The position numbers were made by a program, and so were the translations under genes. The notes under the pieces are model-generated. The model was not told the origin of the DNA, ran no database searches, and was given only the letters and a program-made list of their open reading frames with translations. Positions 27,271 through 38,115 of a stretch of DNA of 64,000 nt are shown in pieces. The first letter of the stretch is position 1. Each line of letters begins with the position of its first letter. Location: the NCBI RefSeq assembly GCF_031450785.1, contig NZ_JARTWB010000002.1:2948874-3012873 (forward strand), in the 5' to 3' direction. The DNA comes from Caballeronia sp. LZ062. GTDB lineage: Bacteria > Pseudomonadota > Gammaproteobacteria > Burkholderiales > Burkholderiaceae.

Positions 27271-30200
27271 ATGAACGATCATCAGCAGCCGGCAGCCGGT
27301 TCGCTCCCCGCCGCGCAGGGCATGTACGACCCCGCGAACGAACACGACGCGTGCGGCGTCGGCTTCGTCGCCCATATCAAGGGCAAGAAAAGCCACGAGA
27401 TCATTCAGCAGGGTCTCAAGATTCTTGAGAATCTGGATCACCGGGGCGCAGTCGGCGCAGACCCGCTGATGGGCGACGGCGCGGGCATCCTCATTCAGGT
27501 GCCGGACGGCTTCTATCGCGAAGAAATGGCCAAGCAGGGCGTGACGCTGCCGCCCGCCGGCGAATACGGCGTCGGCATGATCTTCCTGCCGAAGGAACAC
27601 GCGTCGCGTCTCGCGTGCGAGCAGGAACTCGAACGCACCGTGAAGGCCGAGGGGCAAGTCGTGCTCGGCTGGCGCGACGTGCCGGTCGACGCGAACATGC
27701 CCATTTCGCCCGCCGTGAAGGCGAGCGAGCCGCTGATCCGCCAGATTTTCATCGGGCGCGGCAAGGACATCGTCGTGACGGACGCGCTGGAGCGCAAGCT
27801 CTACATCATCCGCAAGACGGCGAGCCATCGCATTCAGGCGCTCAAGCTCAAGCACGGCAAGGAATACTTCGTGCCGTCCATGTCGTCGCGCACGGTCGTC
27901 TACAAGGGGCTGCTGCTGGCCGGTCAGGTCGGCGTGTATTACCGCGATCTGCAGGACGAGCGCGTGGTTTCGGCGCTCGCGCTCGTGCACCAGCGTTTCT
28001 CGACGAACACGTTCCCCGCGTGGGAACTGGCGCACCCGTACCGCATGATCGCCCACAACGGTGAAATCAACACCGTGAAGGGCAACGTCAACTGGCTGAA
28101 CGCGCGCACCGGCGCGATCGCCTCTTACGTGCTCGGCGACGACCTGCCGAAGCTCTGGCCGCTCATCTATCCGGGCCAGTCGGACACCGCTTCGTTCGAC
28201 AACTGTCTCGAACTGCTGGTGATGGCCGGCTACCCGCTCGTCCACGCAATGATGATGATGATTCCCGAAGCATGGGAACAGCACACGCTGATGGACGATA
28301 ACCGCCGCGCATTCTACGAATACCACGCCGCGATGATGGAGCCGTGGGACGGCCCCGCCGCGATCGCGTTCACGGACGGCCGCCAGATCGGCGCGACGCT
28401 CGACCGTAACGGCCTGCGCCCGGCGCGCTATATCGTGACGGACGACGACCTCGTGATTCTCGCGTCGGAGTCCGGCGTGCTGCCTATTCCCGAATCGAAG
28501 ATCGTCAAGAAGTGGCGCCTTCAGCCGGGCAAGATGTTCCTGATCGACATGGAGCAGGGCCGCATCATCGAGGACAAGGAACTCAAGGACAACCTCGCGA
28601 ACGCGAAGCCGTACAAGAGCTGGATCGACGCCGTGCGCATCAAGCTCGACGAGATCGAGCCGAAGGCGGAAGACGTCGAAGCGCAGCGCCGCGAGGCCGC
28701 CGCGCTGCTCGACCGCCAGCAGGCGTTCGGCTATACGCAGGAGGACCTCAAGTTCCTGATGGCGCCGATGGCGCAATCGGGCGAGGAAGCCGTCGGCTCC
28801 ATGGGCAACGACTCGCCGCTCGCGGTCATGTCCAGCAAGAACAAGACGCTCTACCACTACTTCAAGCAGCTGTTCGCGCAAGTGACGAACCCGCCGATCG
28901 ACCCGATCCGCGAAAACATGGTCATGTCGCTCGTCTCGTTCATCGGGCCGAAGCCGAACTTGCTCGACACCATCAACATCAACCCGACGATGCGCCTCGA
29001 AGTGTCGCAGCCCGTGCTCGACTTCAAGGACATCGCGAAGATCCGCGCCATCGACACGTACACCGGCGGCAAATTCCGCTCCTACGAACTGAGCATCTGC
29101 TATCCGGCCGCGTGGGGCAAGGAAGGCGTCGAGGCGCGCATTGCATCGCTGTGCGCCGAAGCCGTCGATGCCGTGAAGTCCGGCTACAACATCCTGATCG
29201 TGTCGGACCGCAAGATGGACCGCGACAACGTCGCGATTCCGGCGCTGCTCGCCACGTCCGCCATCCACACGCATCTCGTGCAGCACGGTCTGCGCACGAG
29301 CACGGGCCTCGTCGTCGAAACGGGTTCGGCGCGCGAGACGCATCACTTCGCGCTGCTCGCGGGCTACGGCGCGGAAGCCGTGCATCCGTATCTCGCGCTG
29401 GAAACGCTCGCCAACATGGCCGAGGGGCTGAAGGGCGATCTGTCGGCGGACAAAGCCATCTACAACTTCACGAAGGCGGTCGGCAAGGGCCTGCACAAGG
29501 TCATGTCGAAGATGGGCATTTCGACGTACATGTCCTATACCGGCGCGCAGATTTTCGAAGCGGTCGGCCTGTCGTCGGATCTCGTGGAGAAGTATTTCAA
29601 GGGCACGGCGTCGAAGGTCGGCGGCATCGGCATCTTCGAAGTGGCCGAGGAAGCGATTCGCCTGCATCGCGATGCGTTCGGCGACAACCCTGTGCTCGCG
29701 ACCATGCTGGATGCGGGCGGCGAGTACGCGTACCGAGTGCGCGGCGAAGAGCACATGTGGACGCCGGATGCCATCGCCAAGCTGCAACACTCCGCGCGTA
29801 GCAATTCGTACCAGACGTACAAGGAATACGCGCACCTCATCAACGACCAGACGAAGCGCCACATGACGTTCCGTGGCCTCTTCGAGTTCAGGCTCGAACC
29901 GTCGAAGGCAATTTCGCTCGACGAAGTGGAACCGGCGAAGGAAATCGTCAAGCGTTTCGCGACGGGCGCGATGTCGCTCGGCTCGATTAGCACGGAAGCT
30001 CATGCCACACTCGCGGTCGCGATGAACCGCATCGGCGGCAAGTCGAACACGGGCGAAGGCGGCGAAGACGAAACGCGCTATCGCAACGAACTGCGCGGCA
30101 TTCCGATCAAGACTGGCGATTCGCTGCAATCGATCATCGGCAAAGAAGTTGTCACCGACATTCCGCTGAAGGACGGCGATTCGCTGCGCTCGAAGATCAA

Positions 30201-31974
30201 GCAGGTCGCGTCCGGCCGCTTCGGCGTGACGGCGGAATATCTGTCGTCGGCGGATCAGATCCAGATCAAGATGGCGCAGGGCGCGAAGCCCGGCGAAGGC
30301 GGTCAGTTGCCCGGCCACAAGGTGTCGGACTACATCGGCAAGCTGCGTTATTCGGTGCCGGGCGTGGGCCTTATCTCGCCGCCGCCGCACCATGACATCT
30401 ATTCGATCGAAGACCTGGCGCAGCTCATTCACGATCTCAAGAACGTGAATTCGTCGTCGAGCATTTCGGTGAAGCTGGTGTCCGAAGTGGGCGTCGGCAC
30501 GGTGGCGGCGGGCGTCGCGAAGGCGAAGGCGGATCACGTCGTGATCGCGGGCCATGACGGCGGCACGGGCGCCTCGCCGCTCTCGTCGCTCAAGCACGCG
30601 GGCACGCCGTGGGAACTCGGCCTCGCCGAAACGCAGCAGACGCTCGTGCTCAACCGTCTGCGCGGCCGTATCCGCGTGCAGGCCGACGGCCAGATGAAGA
30701 CCGGCCGCGACGTGGTGATCGGCGCGCTGCTCGGCGCGGACGAGTTCGGCTTCGCGACGGCGCCGCTCGTCGTCGAAGGCTGCATCATGATGCGCAAGTG
30801 CCATCTGAACACGTGTCCGGTCGGCGTCGCGACGCAAGATCCGGTGCTGCGCGCGAAGTTCACGGGCCAGCCGGAACACGTCGTCAACTTCTTCTTCTTT
30901 GTGGCGGAAGAAGTGCGCGAAATCATGGCGCAACTGGGCCTGCGCAAGTTCGACGACCTGATCGGCCGCGTCGATCTGCTCGACACGCGCAAGGGCGTCG
31001 AGCACTGGAAGGCGAAGGGCCTCGACTTCTCGCGCATCTTCTATCAGGTGCCGGTCAGCGAAGAAGTGGCGCGCAAGCATGTGGACGTGCAGGACCACGG
31101 TCTCGACAAGGCGCTGGATCACGTGCTGATCGAGAAGTCGAAGGCGGCGATCGAGAAGGGCGAGCACGTCTCGTTCATTCAGCCGGTGCGCAACGTCAAC
31201 CGCACGGTCGGCGCGATGCTGTCCGGTCTGATCGCGAAAAAGTACGGCCACGACGGTTTGCCGGACGACACCATCCACATTCAGTTGAAGGGGACGGCGG
31301 GCCAGAGCTTCGGCGCATTCCTCGCGAAGGGCGTGACGCTCGATCTCGTCGGCGACGGCAACGACTACGTCGGCAAGGGCTTGTCGGGCGGGCGCATCAT
31401 CATTCGCCCGACCAACGACTTCCGCGGCAAGTCCGAGGAAAACATCATCTGCGGCAACACGGTGATGTACGGCGCGATCGAAGGCGAATCGTACTTCCGC
31501 GGCGTCGCGGGCGAGCGTTTCTGCGTGCGTAACTCGGGCGCGACGGCGGTTGTCGAAGGCACGGGCGACCACGGCTGCGAATACATGACGGGGGGCACGG
31601 TCGTCGTGCTCGGCGAAACGGGCCGCAACTTCGCGGCGGGCATGTCGGGCGGCATTGCGTTCGTGTACGACGCGGACGGCACGTTCGCCGCCAAGTGCAA
31701 CAAGTCGATGGTCGCGCTCGATCCGGTGCTGCAACAAGCCGAGCAGGAGCGCACGGTCGACAAGACGCTGTGGCACGCGGGCCAGACGGACGAAGCGCTG
31801 CTCAAGGGCCTCGTCGAGCGGCACTTCCAGTTCACCGGTTCGCCGCGCGCCAAGGCGCTGCTCGAAAACTGGGACGCGTCGCGTCGTCAGTTCGTGAAGG
31901 TCTTCCCGACCGAATACAAGCGCGCGCTCGGCGAAATCGGCGCGAGAAAGGCGAAAGAAGCACTGGCGGCTTAA
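27271..31974 (+). CDS. gltB: Glutamate synthase (NADPH) large subunit
   Basis: Transfers the amide nitrogen of glutamine to 2-oxoglutarate, giving two glutamates; the central step of ammonium assimilation. The 1567-residue product has a 27-residue pro-segment and then the N-terminal nucleophile at C28 in HDACGVGF. The class II glutaminase domain is followed by the central domain and the FMN-binding synthase barrel, which contains [18 protein letters not shown]. The 3Fe-4S cysteines are in [14 protein letters not shown], and the C-terminal GXGXG-type beta-helix domain follows. The ATG at 27271 has a weak ribosome site. It is followed by gltD after 78 bp. Confidence 0.98.
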   Translation: MNDHQQPAAGSLPAAQGMYDPANEHDACGVGFVAHIKGKKSHEIIQQGLKILENLDHRGAVGADPLMGDGAGILIQVPDGFYREEMAKQGVTLPPAGEYGVGMIFLPKEHASRLACEQELERTVKAEGQVVLGWRDVPVDANMPISPAVKASEPLIRQIFIGRGKDIVVTDALERKLYIIRKTASHRIQALKLKHGKEYFVPSMSSRTVVYKGLLLAGQVGVYYRDLQDERVVSALALVHQRFSTNTFPAWELAHPYRMIAHNGEINTVKGNVNWLNARTGAIASYVLGDDLPKLWPLIYPGQSDTASFDNCLELLVMAGYPLVHAMMMMIPEAWEQHTLMDDNRRAFYEYHAAMMEPWDGPAAIAFTDGRQIGATLDRNGLRPARYIVTDDDLVILASESGVLPIPESKIVKKWRLQPGKMFLIDMEQGRIIEDKELKDNLANAKPYKSWIDAVRIKLDEIEPKAEDVEAQRREAAALLDRQQAFGYTQEDLKFLMAPMAQSGEEAVGSMGNDSPLAVMSSKNKTLYHYFKQLFAQVTNPPIDPIRENMVMSLVSFIGPKPNLLDTININPTMRLEVSQPVLDFKDIAKIRAIDTYTGGKFRSYELSICYPAAWGKEGVEARIASLCAEAVDAVKSGYNILIVSDRKMDRDNVAIPALLATSAIHTHLVQHGLRTSTGLVVETGSARETHHFALLAGYGAEAVHPYLALETLANMAEGLKGDLSADKAIYNFTKAVGKGLHKVMSKMGISTYMSYTGAQIFEAVGLSSDLVEKYFKGTASKVGGIGIFEVAEEAIRLHRDAFGDNPVLATMLDAGGEYAYRVRGEEHMWTPDAIAKLQHSARSNSYQTYKEYAHLINDQTKRHMTFRGLFEFRLEPSKAISLDEVEPAKEIVKRFATGAMSLGSISTEAHATLAVAMNRIGGKSNTGEGGEDETRYRNELRGIPIKTGDSLQSIIGKEVVTDIPLKDGDSLRSKIKQVASGRFGVTAEYLSSADQIQIKMAQGAKPGEGGQLPGHKVSDYIGKLRYSVPGVGLISPPPHHDIYSIEDLAQLIHDLKNVNSSSSISVKLVSEVGVGTVAAGVAKAKADHVVIAGHDGGTGASPLSSLKHAGTPWELGLAETQQTLVLNRLRGRIRVQADGQMKTGRDVVIGALLGADEFGFATAPLVVEGCIMMRKCHLNTCPVGVATQDPVLRAKFTGQPEHVVNFFFFVAEEVREIMAQLGLRKFDDLIGRVDLLDTRKGVEHWKAKGLDFSRIFYQVPVSEEVARKHVDVQDHGLDKALDHVLIEKSKAAIEKGEHVSFIQPVRNVNRTVGAMLSGLIAKKYGHDGLPDDTIHIQLKGTAGQSFGAFLAKGVTLDLVGDGNDYVGKGLSGGRIIIRPTNDFRGKSEENIICGNTVMYGAIEGESYFRGVAGERFCVRNSGATAVVEGTGDHGCEYMTGGTVVVLGETGRNFAAGMSGGIAFVYDADGTFAAKCNKSMVALDPVLQQAEQERTVDKTLWHAGQTDEALLKGLVERHFQFTGSPRAKALLENWDASRRQFVKVFPTEYKRALGEIGARKAKEALAA

Positions 31975-32052
31975 GCCCGAAACACAACAAGTCAGGGCTC
32001 TCCGACGAAAAGGCATCGGAGAGCGCGATCCTCACTCAATACAGAGAAAGAT

Positions 32053-33519
32053 ATGGGCAAGGCAACCGGTTTTCTCGAATTCGAACGCCGCCACGAGGCG
32101 TACGAAGCACCGCTGACCCGCGTCAAGCATTACAAGGAATTTGTCGCCGCGCTGACCGACGACGACGCCAAGGTTCAAGGCGCGCGCTGCATGGATTGCG
32201 GCATTCCGTTCTGCAACAACGGCTGTCCGGTCAACAACATCATTCCGGACTTCAACGACCTCGTGTTCCGCCAGGACTGGAAGAGCGCGATCGAAGTGCT
32301 GCATTCGACCAACAACTTCCCGGAATTCACGGGCCGTATCTGCCCGGCGCCGTGCGAGGCGGCGTGCACGCTCGGCATCAACGAAGACCCGGTCGGCATC
32401 AAGTCGATCGAGCGCAAGATCATCGACAAGGCGTGGGAAGAAGGCTGGGTCGCGCCGCAGCCGCCGAAGCACAAGACGGGCAAGAAGGTCGCCGTCGTGG
32501 GTTCGGGTCCTGCGGGGCTGGCGGTCGCGCAGCAACTGGCGCGTGCCGGTCACGACGTGGTCGTGTTCGAAAAGAACGACCGCATCGGCGGATTGCTGCG
32601 CTATGGCATCCCCGACTTCAAGCTGGAGAAGTGGCTGATCGACCGCCGCATGCGCCAGATGGAAGCGGAAGGCGTGTCGTTCCGCACGAACGTGTTCGTC
32701 GGCCGCGATGCGATTCCGTCTCACATCGGCAACACGGCGAAGGAAACCATCACGCCGGAAGAACTGAAGGAGCAGTTCGACGCGGTGGTGGTCTCGGGCG
32801 GCTCGGAAACGCCGCGCGACTTGCCGGTGCCGGGGCGCGAGCTGGAAGGCATCCACTTCGCGATGGAATTTTTGCCGCAGCAGAACAAGGTCAACGCGGG
32901 CGACAAGGTCGCGGATCAACTCGTCGCGAAGGGCAAGCATGTCGTCGTGATCGGCGGCGGCGATACGGGCTCGGACTGCGTCGGCACGTCGAACCGTCAT
33001 GGCGCGAAGAGCGTGACGCAGTTCGAACTGCTCGCGCAGCCGCCCGAGGAAGAGAACAAGCCGCTCGTGTGGCCGTACTGGCCGATCAAGCTGCGCACGT
33101 CGTCATCGCATGAGGAAGGCTGCGAGCGCGACTGGTCGGTTGCCACGAAGCGTTTCGAAGGCAAGAACGGCAAGGTGGAGAAGCTGATCGCCGCGCGCGT
33201 CGAATGGAAGAACGGCAAGATGCAGGAAGTGCCGAATTCGGAATTCGAGATGAAGGCGGATCTGGTTCTGCTCGCGATGGGTTTCACGCAGCCGCTTTCG
33301 CCGGTGCTCGAGGCGTTCGGCGTCGACAAGGACCCGCGCGGCAACGTGCGCGCAACGACTGAAGGCGAGAAGGCGTATTACACGTCGGTGGACAAGGTGT
33401 TCACGGCGGGCGATATGCGGCGCGGGCAGTCGCTCGTGGTCTGGGCGATCCGCGAAGGGCGTCAGTGCGCGCGGTCGGTGGATGCGTATTTGATGGGGGC
33501 GAGTGAGTTGCCGCGGTGA
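32053..33519 (+). CDS. gltD: Glutamate synthase (NADPH) small subunit
   Basis: Supplies electrons from NADPH through FAD and two 4Fe-4S clusters to GltB. The 488-residue product has the N-terminal cysteine clusters ([19 protein letters not shown] and [12 protein letters not shown]) and the FAD dinucleotide fold [12 protein letters not shown]. The NADPH fold [13 protein letters not shown] and the closing [17 protein letters not shown] typical of this family are also present. An AGAAAGAT stretch precedes the ATG. It ends just before a strong terminator, defining a gltBD operon. Confidence 0.98.
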   Translation: MGKATGFLEFERRHEAYEAPLTRVKHYKEFVAALTDDDAKVQGARCMDCGIPFCNNGCPVNNIIPDFNDLVFRQDWKSAIEVLHSTNNFPEFTGRICPAPCEAACTLGINEDPVGIKSIERKIIDKAWEEGWVAPQPPKHKTGKKVAVVGSGPAGLAVAQQLARAGHDVVVFEKNDRIGGLLRYGIPDFKLEKWLIDRRMRQMEAEGVSFRTNVFVGRDAIPSHIGNTAKETITPEELKEQFDAVVVSGGSETPRDLPVPGRELEGIHFAMEFLPQQNKVNAGDKVADQLVAKGKHVVVIGGGDTGSDCVGTSNRHGAKSVTQFELLAQPPEEENKPLVWPYWPIKLRTSSSHEEGCERDWSVATKRFEGKNGKVEKLIAARVEWKNGKMQEVPNSEFEMKADLVLLAMGFTQPLSPVLEAFGVDKDPRGNVRATTEGEKAYYTSVDKVFTAGDMRRGQSLVVWAIREGRQCARSVDAYLMGASELPR

Positions 33520-33541
33520 GCTCAACGCTTAACCGGAAGCA

Positions 33542-33575
33542 AAAAGGCCACGGATTTCCGTGGCCTTTTCTTTTG
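33542..33575. terminator. Bidirectional intrinsic terminator after gltD
   Basis: The 12-bp perfect stem AAAAGGCCACGG (33542-33553) pairs with CCGTGGCCTTTT (33558-33569), with loop ATTT. A-run and T-run are on opposite sides, so it serves gltD and the convergent ABC transporter gene. Confidence 0.9.
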
Positions 33576-33598
33576 CATGACGGCGAGCGACGCAGCCC

Positions 33599-35341
33599 TC
33601 AAGCCTCCACCATCGCCCGCTCGATCTCGATCTTGTAATCATGAAACATCGCGACCGATTCCCGATGCGCGACGCTCAAGATCGCCGCCTTCGGCAGCCG
33701 CTCAACGAGCGTGTTGTAGATATGCAGCTCGTTTTCGGCATCGAGCGCGCTCGTCGCTTCGTCGAGGAACACGAAGTCCGGCTTGTGCAGCAGCACGCGC
33801 GCGGCAGCCAGCCGCTGCTGCTCGCCCGGCGACAGGCTGCGCGCCCAGTGCGCGCTCTCGTCGAGCCGGTCGCTGTACGCCTCGAGATTGCACGCGCGCA
33901 AGGCTCCGCGCAGTTCGTCGTCGCTGAAAGTCTCGCCCGGCGACGGATACGACAGCGCCGCGCGCAATGTCCCGATCGGCAGATAGCTCTGCTGCGGCAC
34001 GAACATGAGCTTGGCATCGACGGGCGCGTCGATGGTGCCGTCGCCGAACGGCCACAGGCCCGCGAGCGCGCGCATCAACGTGCTCTTGCCCGAGCCCGAC
34101 GGCCCGACGACGAGCCAGCGCGAACCCGGCTCAACTGAGACATCCGCCACGCGCGAAAGCGGCGTGCCATTCGGAAGCGCGAGCATGAGGCCGGTCGTCG
34201 TGAGCGACGGCGTGCTCGTGTAATGCAGGTTGATGCCGCCGCGTTCCGTCGCAGGCGACGTTTCCTCGCGGATATGCGTCGAGCGCATGACGCGCTTGAA
34301 TTCGCGCAGACGGTTCACGGTGGCGCGCCATTCGACCAGCGTCGAATAACTGTTGATGAACCACGAAAACGAATCGCTGACGGTGCCGAACGCGGATGAA
34401 ATCTGCATCAGCACGCCGAACGAAAACGCGCCCGCGAAGTAGCGCGGCGCGGCCACCATGATCGGAAAGATGATCGCGATCTGGCCGTAGAACGAGAGCA
34501 CGAAGGTCATGCGCTTCGTGTACTTCATGATGAGCCACCAGTTGTCGCGAATGCGCTGGAAGATGCCTTTCGCGTTCGCGGTTTCCGTGCCAATGCCGTC
34601 GTAGAACGCGATCTGCTCGGCGTTCTCGCGCACGCGGATCAGGCCGAAGCGAAAATCCGCCTCCACTTTCTGCTGCTGATAGTTGATCGACACGAGCGGA
34701 TGCCCGACCTTCTGGATGATGAGCGAGCCGAGAATCGCGTAGAGCGCGGCGGCCCACACCATGTAGCCGGGAATCACGAGCGGCTTGCCGAAGAGCGTGA
34801 GCGTCAGAGCGCCAGCGAGCGTCCACAAAATCGTGATGAAGGTGACGAGCGTGACGAGCGTCGAAAGCAGGTCGAGCGACAGCGTAAGCGTGGTGGTCGC
34901 GAACGATTGCAGGTCGTCGCTGATACGCTGGTCGGGGTTGTCGGCGAGGCGGTCGCGTTCGATGCGGTAGAACGCCTTGTCGCCGAACCATTGTTCGAGG
35001 TAACGGTTGGTCAACCATTGCCGCCAGCGGAACGCGAGCATTTGCCGGAGATATCGCCCGTACACGGCGAGCAGAATGTACGCGAACGCGAGACCCGTGA
35101 AAATGAGCAGCAAGTGCGGAAAGTCGCGCACATTCTTGTTTTGCAGCGCGTTATAGAAGTCAGCGTTCCAACTGTTGAGCCGCACGTTGATCCAGACGAC
35201 GGTCATGTTGATCGCGATGATCGCGACCAGCAGCCCCCACGCGACGCCGCGCTCTTCGGAAACCCAGTACGGCTTGATGAGGCTCCACGCCGATACGTCA
35301 TCCGCTTTCTGCTGCGTGTTTTCGGAATTCGAATTGATCAT
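33599..35341 (-). CDS. ABC transporter, membrane and ATPase fused (YddA/SbmA-like family)
   Basis: A half-transporter of the ABC_membrane_2 class, 580 residues, which probably works as a homodimer. The N-terminal 330 residues hold about six membrane helices with the family segments FRWRQWLTNRYLEQWF and NPDQRISDD. The ATPase domain shows Walker A GPSGSGKST, signature LSPGEQQR, and Walker B FVFLDEATSALDAE. This architecture matches E. coli YddA and, in its membrane part, the peptide and vitamin B12 transporter SbmA/BacA. The substrate cannot be read from sequence. It is divergent from the thiamine operon and preceded by a PmrA-box-like repeat. Confidence 0.9.
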   Translation of the reverse strand: MINSNSENTQQKADDVSAWSLIKPYWVSEERGVAWGLLVAIIAINMTVVWINVRLNSWNADFYNALQNKNVRDFPHLLLIFTGLAFAYILLAVYGRYLRQMLAFRWRQWLTNRYLEQWFGDKAFYRIERDRLADNPDQRISDDLQSFATTTLTLSLDLLSTLVTLVTFITILWTLAGALTLTLFGKPLVIPGYMVWAAALYAILGSLIIQKVGHPLVSINYQQQKVEADFRFGLIRVRENAEQIAFYDGIGTETANAKGIFQRIRDNWWLIMKYTKRMTFVLSFYGQIAIIFPIMVAAPRYFAGAFSFGVLMQISSAFGTVSDSFSWFINSYSTLVEWRATVNRLREFKRVMRSTHIREETSPATERGGINLHYTSTPSLTTTGLMLALPNGTPLSRVADVSVEPGSRWLVVGPSGSGKSTLMRALAGLWPFGDGTIDAPVDAKLMFVPQQSYLPIGTLRAALSYPSPGETFSDDELRGALRACNLEAYSDRLDESAHWARSLSPGEQQRLAAARVLLHKPDFVFLDEATSALDAENELHIYNTLVERLPKAAILSVAHRESVAMFHDYKIEIERAMVEA

Positions 35342-35622
35342 GACTCTTTATGCGGGTGCGCCGGACGGCCGGCGGGTTGAGACGGTGAGGCTTCGGACCG
35401 GCGCGGGCATCGAGGTGCGCGTGCGCGGCTCCGGGTTCGCAGATTGTTGTGACACTGCCTTAACTGTCGCTTAATCCGGTGCGATCGTTCGACGAACCGG
35501 CGTTCGGGGCATTGTGCCAGAGTGCCACGGCGCGCGACCGGAGCGGTGCGGCCGAAGCCCGAAGTGCGCGGGCAATCACGGTTTGCAGCCGCTTCGCCTT
35601 TTATGCTCTAATGATCTGCGAC
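35342..35622. other. Gene-free upstream region of the ABC exporter and thi operon
   Basis: Together with the riboswitch and leader (35623-35931), this makes a gene-free stretch of about 590 bp. The left part holds a tandem CTTAA repeat (35459-35475); the rest has no recognisable element beyond weak AT-rich sequence at 35600-35615, where the thi promoter probably lies. Confidence 0.5.
35459..35475. promoter_or_regulatory. PmrA-box-like tandem repeat
   Basis: CTTAAC-TGTCG-CTTAAT is two hexamers with an 11-bp period, close to the YTTAAK-N5-YTTAAK consensus of PmrA/QseB-type OmpR-family regulators; the sixth base of the first copy departs from it. It lies about 118 bp upstream of the minus-strand ABC transporter start and about 148 bp before the riboswitch. 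Confidence 0.4.
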
Positions 35623-35730
35623 GAAACAGGGGTGCTTCGCGCGCAACGTCACTGGAATCGGTGGCCGGCGCGGCGAGGCTGAGAGAGACCCTTTGCACCC
35701 GATCCGGGTAATACCGGCGAGGGAAGTTTC
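35623..35730 (+). promoter_or_regulatory. TPP (THI-box) riboswitch
   Basis: The conserved thi-box core CTGAGAGAGACC (35679-35690) is followed by CACCCGATCCGGGTAATACC (35697-35716) and the terminal GCGAGGGAAG (35717-35726). The P1 closing arms are GAAAC (35623-35627) and GTTTC (35726-35730). Binding of thiamine pyrophosphate should repress the downstream thiOSGE genes. About 200 nt of leader follow, starting with a C/T-rich, G-poor tract (about 35752-35795) resembling a Rho-loading site, so Rho-dependent termination is a plausible mode. Confidence 0.95.
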
Positions 35731-35931
35731 CGGAGAACGCGCGTTCACCGCGCCTTTCCTCCAGTTTCTTCCGGTCTTCCCTTTCCTTTTCCGCTCGGTG
35801 TGTCTGACGGCCGCCGCGCCGGTCTCTCCTCCGCTGATTCGTCGCGTTAGTCAATCGGTATGCCGCTTTTGCGCGGCGACGGTCGCTCACGTCGCGGTGA
35901 CGCGCGGGACCGGATGAGGAGACATCGGATT

Positions 35932-37071
35932 GTGAACAGCATGGAACAGGGCGACGCGCGCCGGCCGGATTTCGCGGTGATCGGCGGCGGGCTCGTCGGG
36001 CGGCTCGTGGCATGGCAGCTCGCGGGGGCAGGGCACGGCGTCGCGCTTTACGAGCGCGGCGACGAAGCCGGCTCGCAGTCGGCCGCGTGGGTGGCCGCGG
36101 CCATGCTCGCGCCGCTCGCGGAAGCGACGAGCGCGGAGCCGCTCGTCGTGGAACTCGGCGCGGCGTCGCTCGCGCGCTGGCCGAATGCGCTCGCGGCATT
36201 GCCCGAGCCCGTTTTCTTTCAGCGCAACGGGACGCTCGTCGTGTGGCACGGCGCGGATCGCGCAGAAGCGCCGCTTTTCGAGCGACGGCTGCGCGCGAAC
36301 GCCCCGGCCGCGCTGCTCGACGGCGGTTTCGTGAAACTCGCGGGCGCGCAGGTCGCCGAGGCGGAACCGGCGCTCGGCCCGCGGTTCACGCAGGGCTGGC
36401 TGCTGCCGCACGAAGGCCAGCTCGACAACCGGCAGGCGCTCAAGGCGCTGGCAGCGGGGCTGGCGGCGCGCGGCGTGCGCACGCACTGGAACACGCCGGT
36501 CGACGCCATGCCCGATGCGCGCTGGATAATCGATTGCCGCGGCCTCGGCGCGAAGCCCGTGTGGCCCGCGCTGCGCGGCATTCGCGGCGAGGTGGCGCGC
36601 GTGCATGCGCCGGGCATCGGGCTGACGCGGCCGGTGCGCTTGCTGCATCCGCGCTATCCGCTTTACATCGCGCCCAAGCAGCACGACGTCTACGTGATCG
36701 GCGCGACCGAAGTCGAGGGCGAGGACATGTCGCCCGTCAGCGTGCGCTCGGCGCTCGAATTGCTGAGCGCGGCGTTCGCGGTGCATCCGGGATTCGGCGA
36801 AGCGCGCATTCTCGAACTCAACTCGCAATGCCGGCCGACGCTGCCGGATCATCGTCCGGCCATCGTCTGGGACGGCGCCCATACGCTGCGCGTGAACGGG
36901 CTGTATCGGCACGGCTTCATGATCGCGCCCGAAGTGGCCGATGCCGCGTGCGCGCTCGCCGATGCGCTCGTCGGCGGCACGGTGCGCGACGCCGCTTCGT
37001 TCGCGCAGTTCCGTAGCGACGCCCGTTGGCCCGATCTGCTGCACGACGCGTTCGCGGCCGTGCCCGCGTGA
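35932..37071 (+). CDS. thiO: Thiamine biosynthesis FAD-dependent glycine oxidase ThiO
   Basis: Oxidises glycine to the imine used with ThiS-thiocarboxylate and deoxyxylulose phosphate by ThiG to form the thiazole ring. The product is about 379 residues of the DAO family. The FAD-binding FAVIGGGLVGRLVAWQLAGAGHG lies near the N-terminus, and the C-terminal FAD motif reads VNGLYRHGFMIAPEVA. I chose the GTG at 35932 because GAGGAG lies 10 nt upstream; the ATG at 35941 and an ATG at 35914 are alternatives. It is the first gene of the riboswitch-controlled thiOSGE operon. Confidence 0.93.
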   Translation: MNSMEQGDARRPDFAVIGGGLVGRLVAWQLAGAGHGVALYERGDEAGSQSAAWVAAAMLAPLAEATSAEPLVVELGAASLARWPNALAALPEPVFFQRNGTLVVWHGADRAEAPLFERRLRANAPAALLDGGFVKLAGAQVAEAEPALGPRFTQGWLLPHEGQLDNRQALKALAAGLAARGVRTHWNTPVDAMPDARWIIDCRGLGAKPVWPALRGIRGEVARVHAPGIGLTRPVRLLHPRYPLYIAPKQHDVYVIGATEVEGEDMSPVSVRSALELLSAAFAVHPGFGEARILELNSQCRPTLPDHRPAIVWDGAHTLRVNGLYRHGFMIAPEVADAACALADALVGGTVRDAASFAQFRSDARWPDLLHDAFAAVPA

Positions 37072-37091
37072 CAGGATTCAGAGACAGACCC

Positions 37092-37289
37092 ATGAACATC
37101 CACATCAATCAGCGCGAATTCACCCTGCCCGACGCCGCGACCGTCACCGACGCGCTCGCCGCGTTCGGCGCCAAGCCGCCGTTCGCGGTAGCGCTCAACG
37201 GCCAGTTCGTCGCGCGCGGCGAGCACGGCACGAAGAAGCTCGCGCCCGGCGACAAGCTCGATGTCGTTTCGCCCGTCGCGGGCGGCTGA
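37092..37289 (+). CDS. thiS: Sulfur carrier protein ThiS
   Basis: A ubiquitin-like sulfur carrier whose C-terminal glycine is thiocarboxylated and donates sulfur to the thiazole. The 65-residue product ends in the required Gly-Gly (VVSPVAGG) and carries the VALNGQFVAR strand typical of ThiS. The ATG at 37092 follows thiO by 20 bp. A longer frame into thiO is not credible, because the fold is complete as read. Confidence 0.95.
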   Translation: MNIHINQREFTLPDAATVTDALAAFGAKPPFAVALNGQFVARGEHGTKKLAPGDKLDVVSPVAGG

Positions 37290-37308
37290 ACACACGAAGG
37301 ATTCCATC

Positions 37309-38115
37309 ATGACCACACAGACCGCCGACGTCCTCACGCTGTACGGCCAGTCGTTCCCGAGCCGCGTGCTGCTCGGCACGTCGCGCTATCCGTCGCTGCA
37401 ATCGCTGTCGGATTCCATCGATGCCGCGCGCCCCGGCATGGTGACCGTCGCGCTGCGCCGCCAGGCCGAGACGGGCGAAGCCGGCTTCTTCGACGTGCTC
37501 AAGCGCCACGGCGTCGCGCTCTTGCCGAACACGGCGGGCTGCCAGAGCGTGGACGAAGTGCTGACGACCGCCTACATGGCGCGCGAAGTCTTCGACACGC
37601 CTTGGATCAAGCTCGAACTGATCGGCGACGACTACACGCTCCAGCCCGATCCCATCGGCCTGGTCGAAGCAGCGGCGAAGCTCGTGCGCGACGGCTTCAA
37701 GGTGCTGCCGTACTGCACGGAAGATCTCGTGATCGGGCGGCGTCTTCTCGATGCCGGCTGCGAAGCGCTGATGCCGTGGGGCGCGCCCATCGGCACGGGC
37801 AAGGGCGTGACCAATCCGTACGGCCTGCGCACGCTGCGTGAGCGGCTGCCGGACGTGCCGCTGATCGTCGATGCGGGTCTCGGCGTGCCGTCGCACGCGT
37901 GTCAGGTGATGGAGTGGGGCTTCGACGGCGTGCTGCTCAATACGGCGGTATCGCAGGCCACGTTTCCGCCGCAGATGGCGCGCGCGTTCGCACTGGGCGT
38001 CGAAGCGGGCCGCAGCGCGTTTCTCGCCGGTCCGATGGCCGAGCGCGACAGCGCGCAGGCGAGCACGCCGGTCGTCGGCATGCCGTTCTGGCATCAGGAC
38101 GGAGGTGCGGCATGA
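37309..38115 (+). CDS. thiG: Thiazole synthase ThiG
   Basis: Forms the thiazole phosphate moiety of thiamine from deoxyxylulose-5-phosphate, the ThiO product and ThiS thiocarboxylate. The 268-residue TIM-barrel product has the Schiff-base lysine in WIKLELIGDD. The phosphate-binding GCEALMPWGAPIGTGKG and the DAGLGVPSHA segment are diagnostic. The ATG at 37309 is preceded by AAGGA. The stop overlaps the thiE start by four bases (ATGA). Confidence 0.97.
   Translation: MTTQTADVLTLYGQSFPSRVLLGTSRYPSLQSLSDSIDAARPGMVTVALRRQAETGEAGFFDVLKRHGVALLPNTAGCQSVDEVLTTAYMAREVFDTPWIKLELIGDDYTLQPDPIGLVEAAAKLVRDGFKVLPYCTEDLVIGRRLLDAGCEALMPWGAPIGTGKGVTNPYGLRTLRERLPDVPLIVDAGLGVPSHACQVMEWGFDGVLLNTAVSQATFPPQMARAFALGVEAGRSAFLAGPMAERDSAQASTPVVGMPFWHQDGGAA

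Noticed and set aside
27094..32016. A 1640-codon open frame on the minus strand, antisense to gltB
   Set aside because: It mirrors the gltB codon phase in GC-rich DNA, is Arg/His-rich throughout, and has no ribosome site or recognisable domain. gltB itself is unambiguous.
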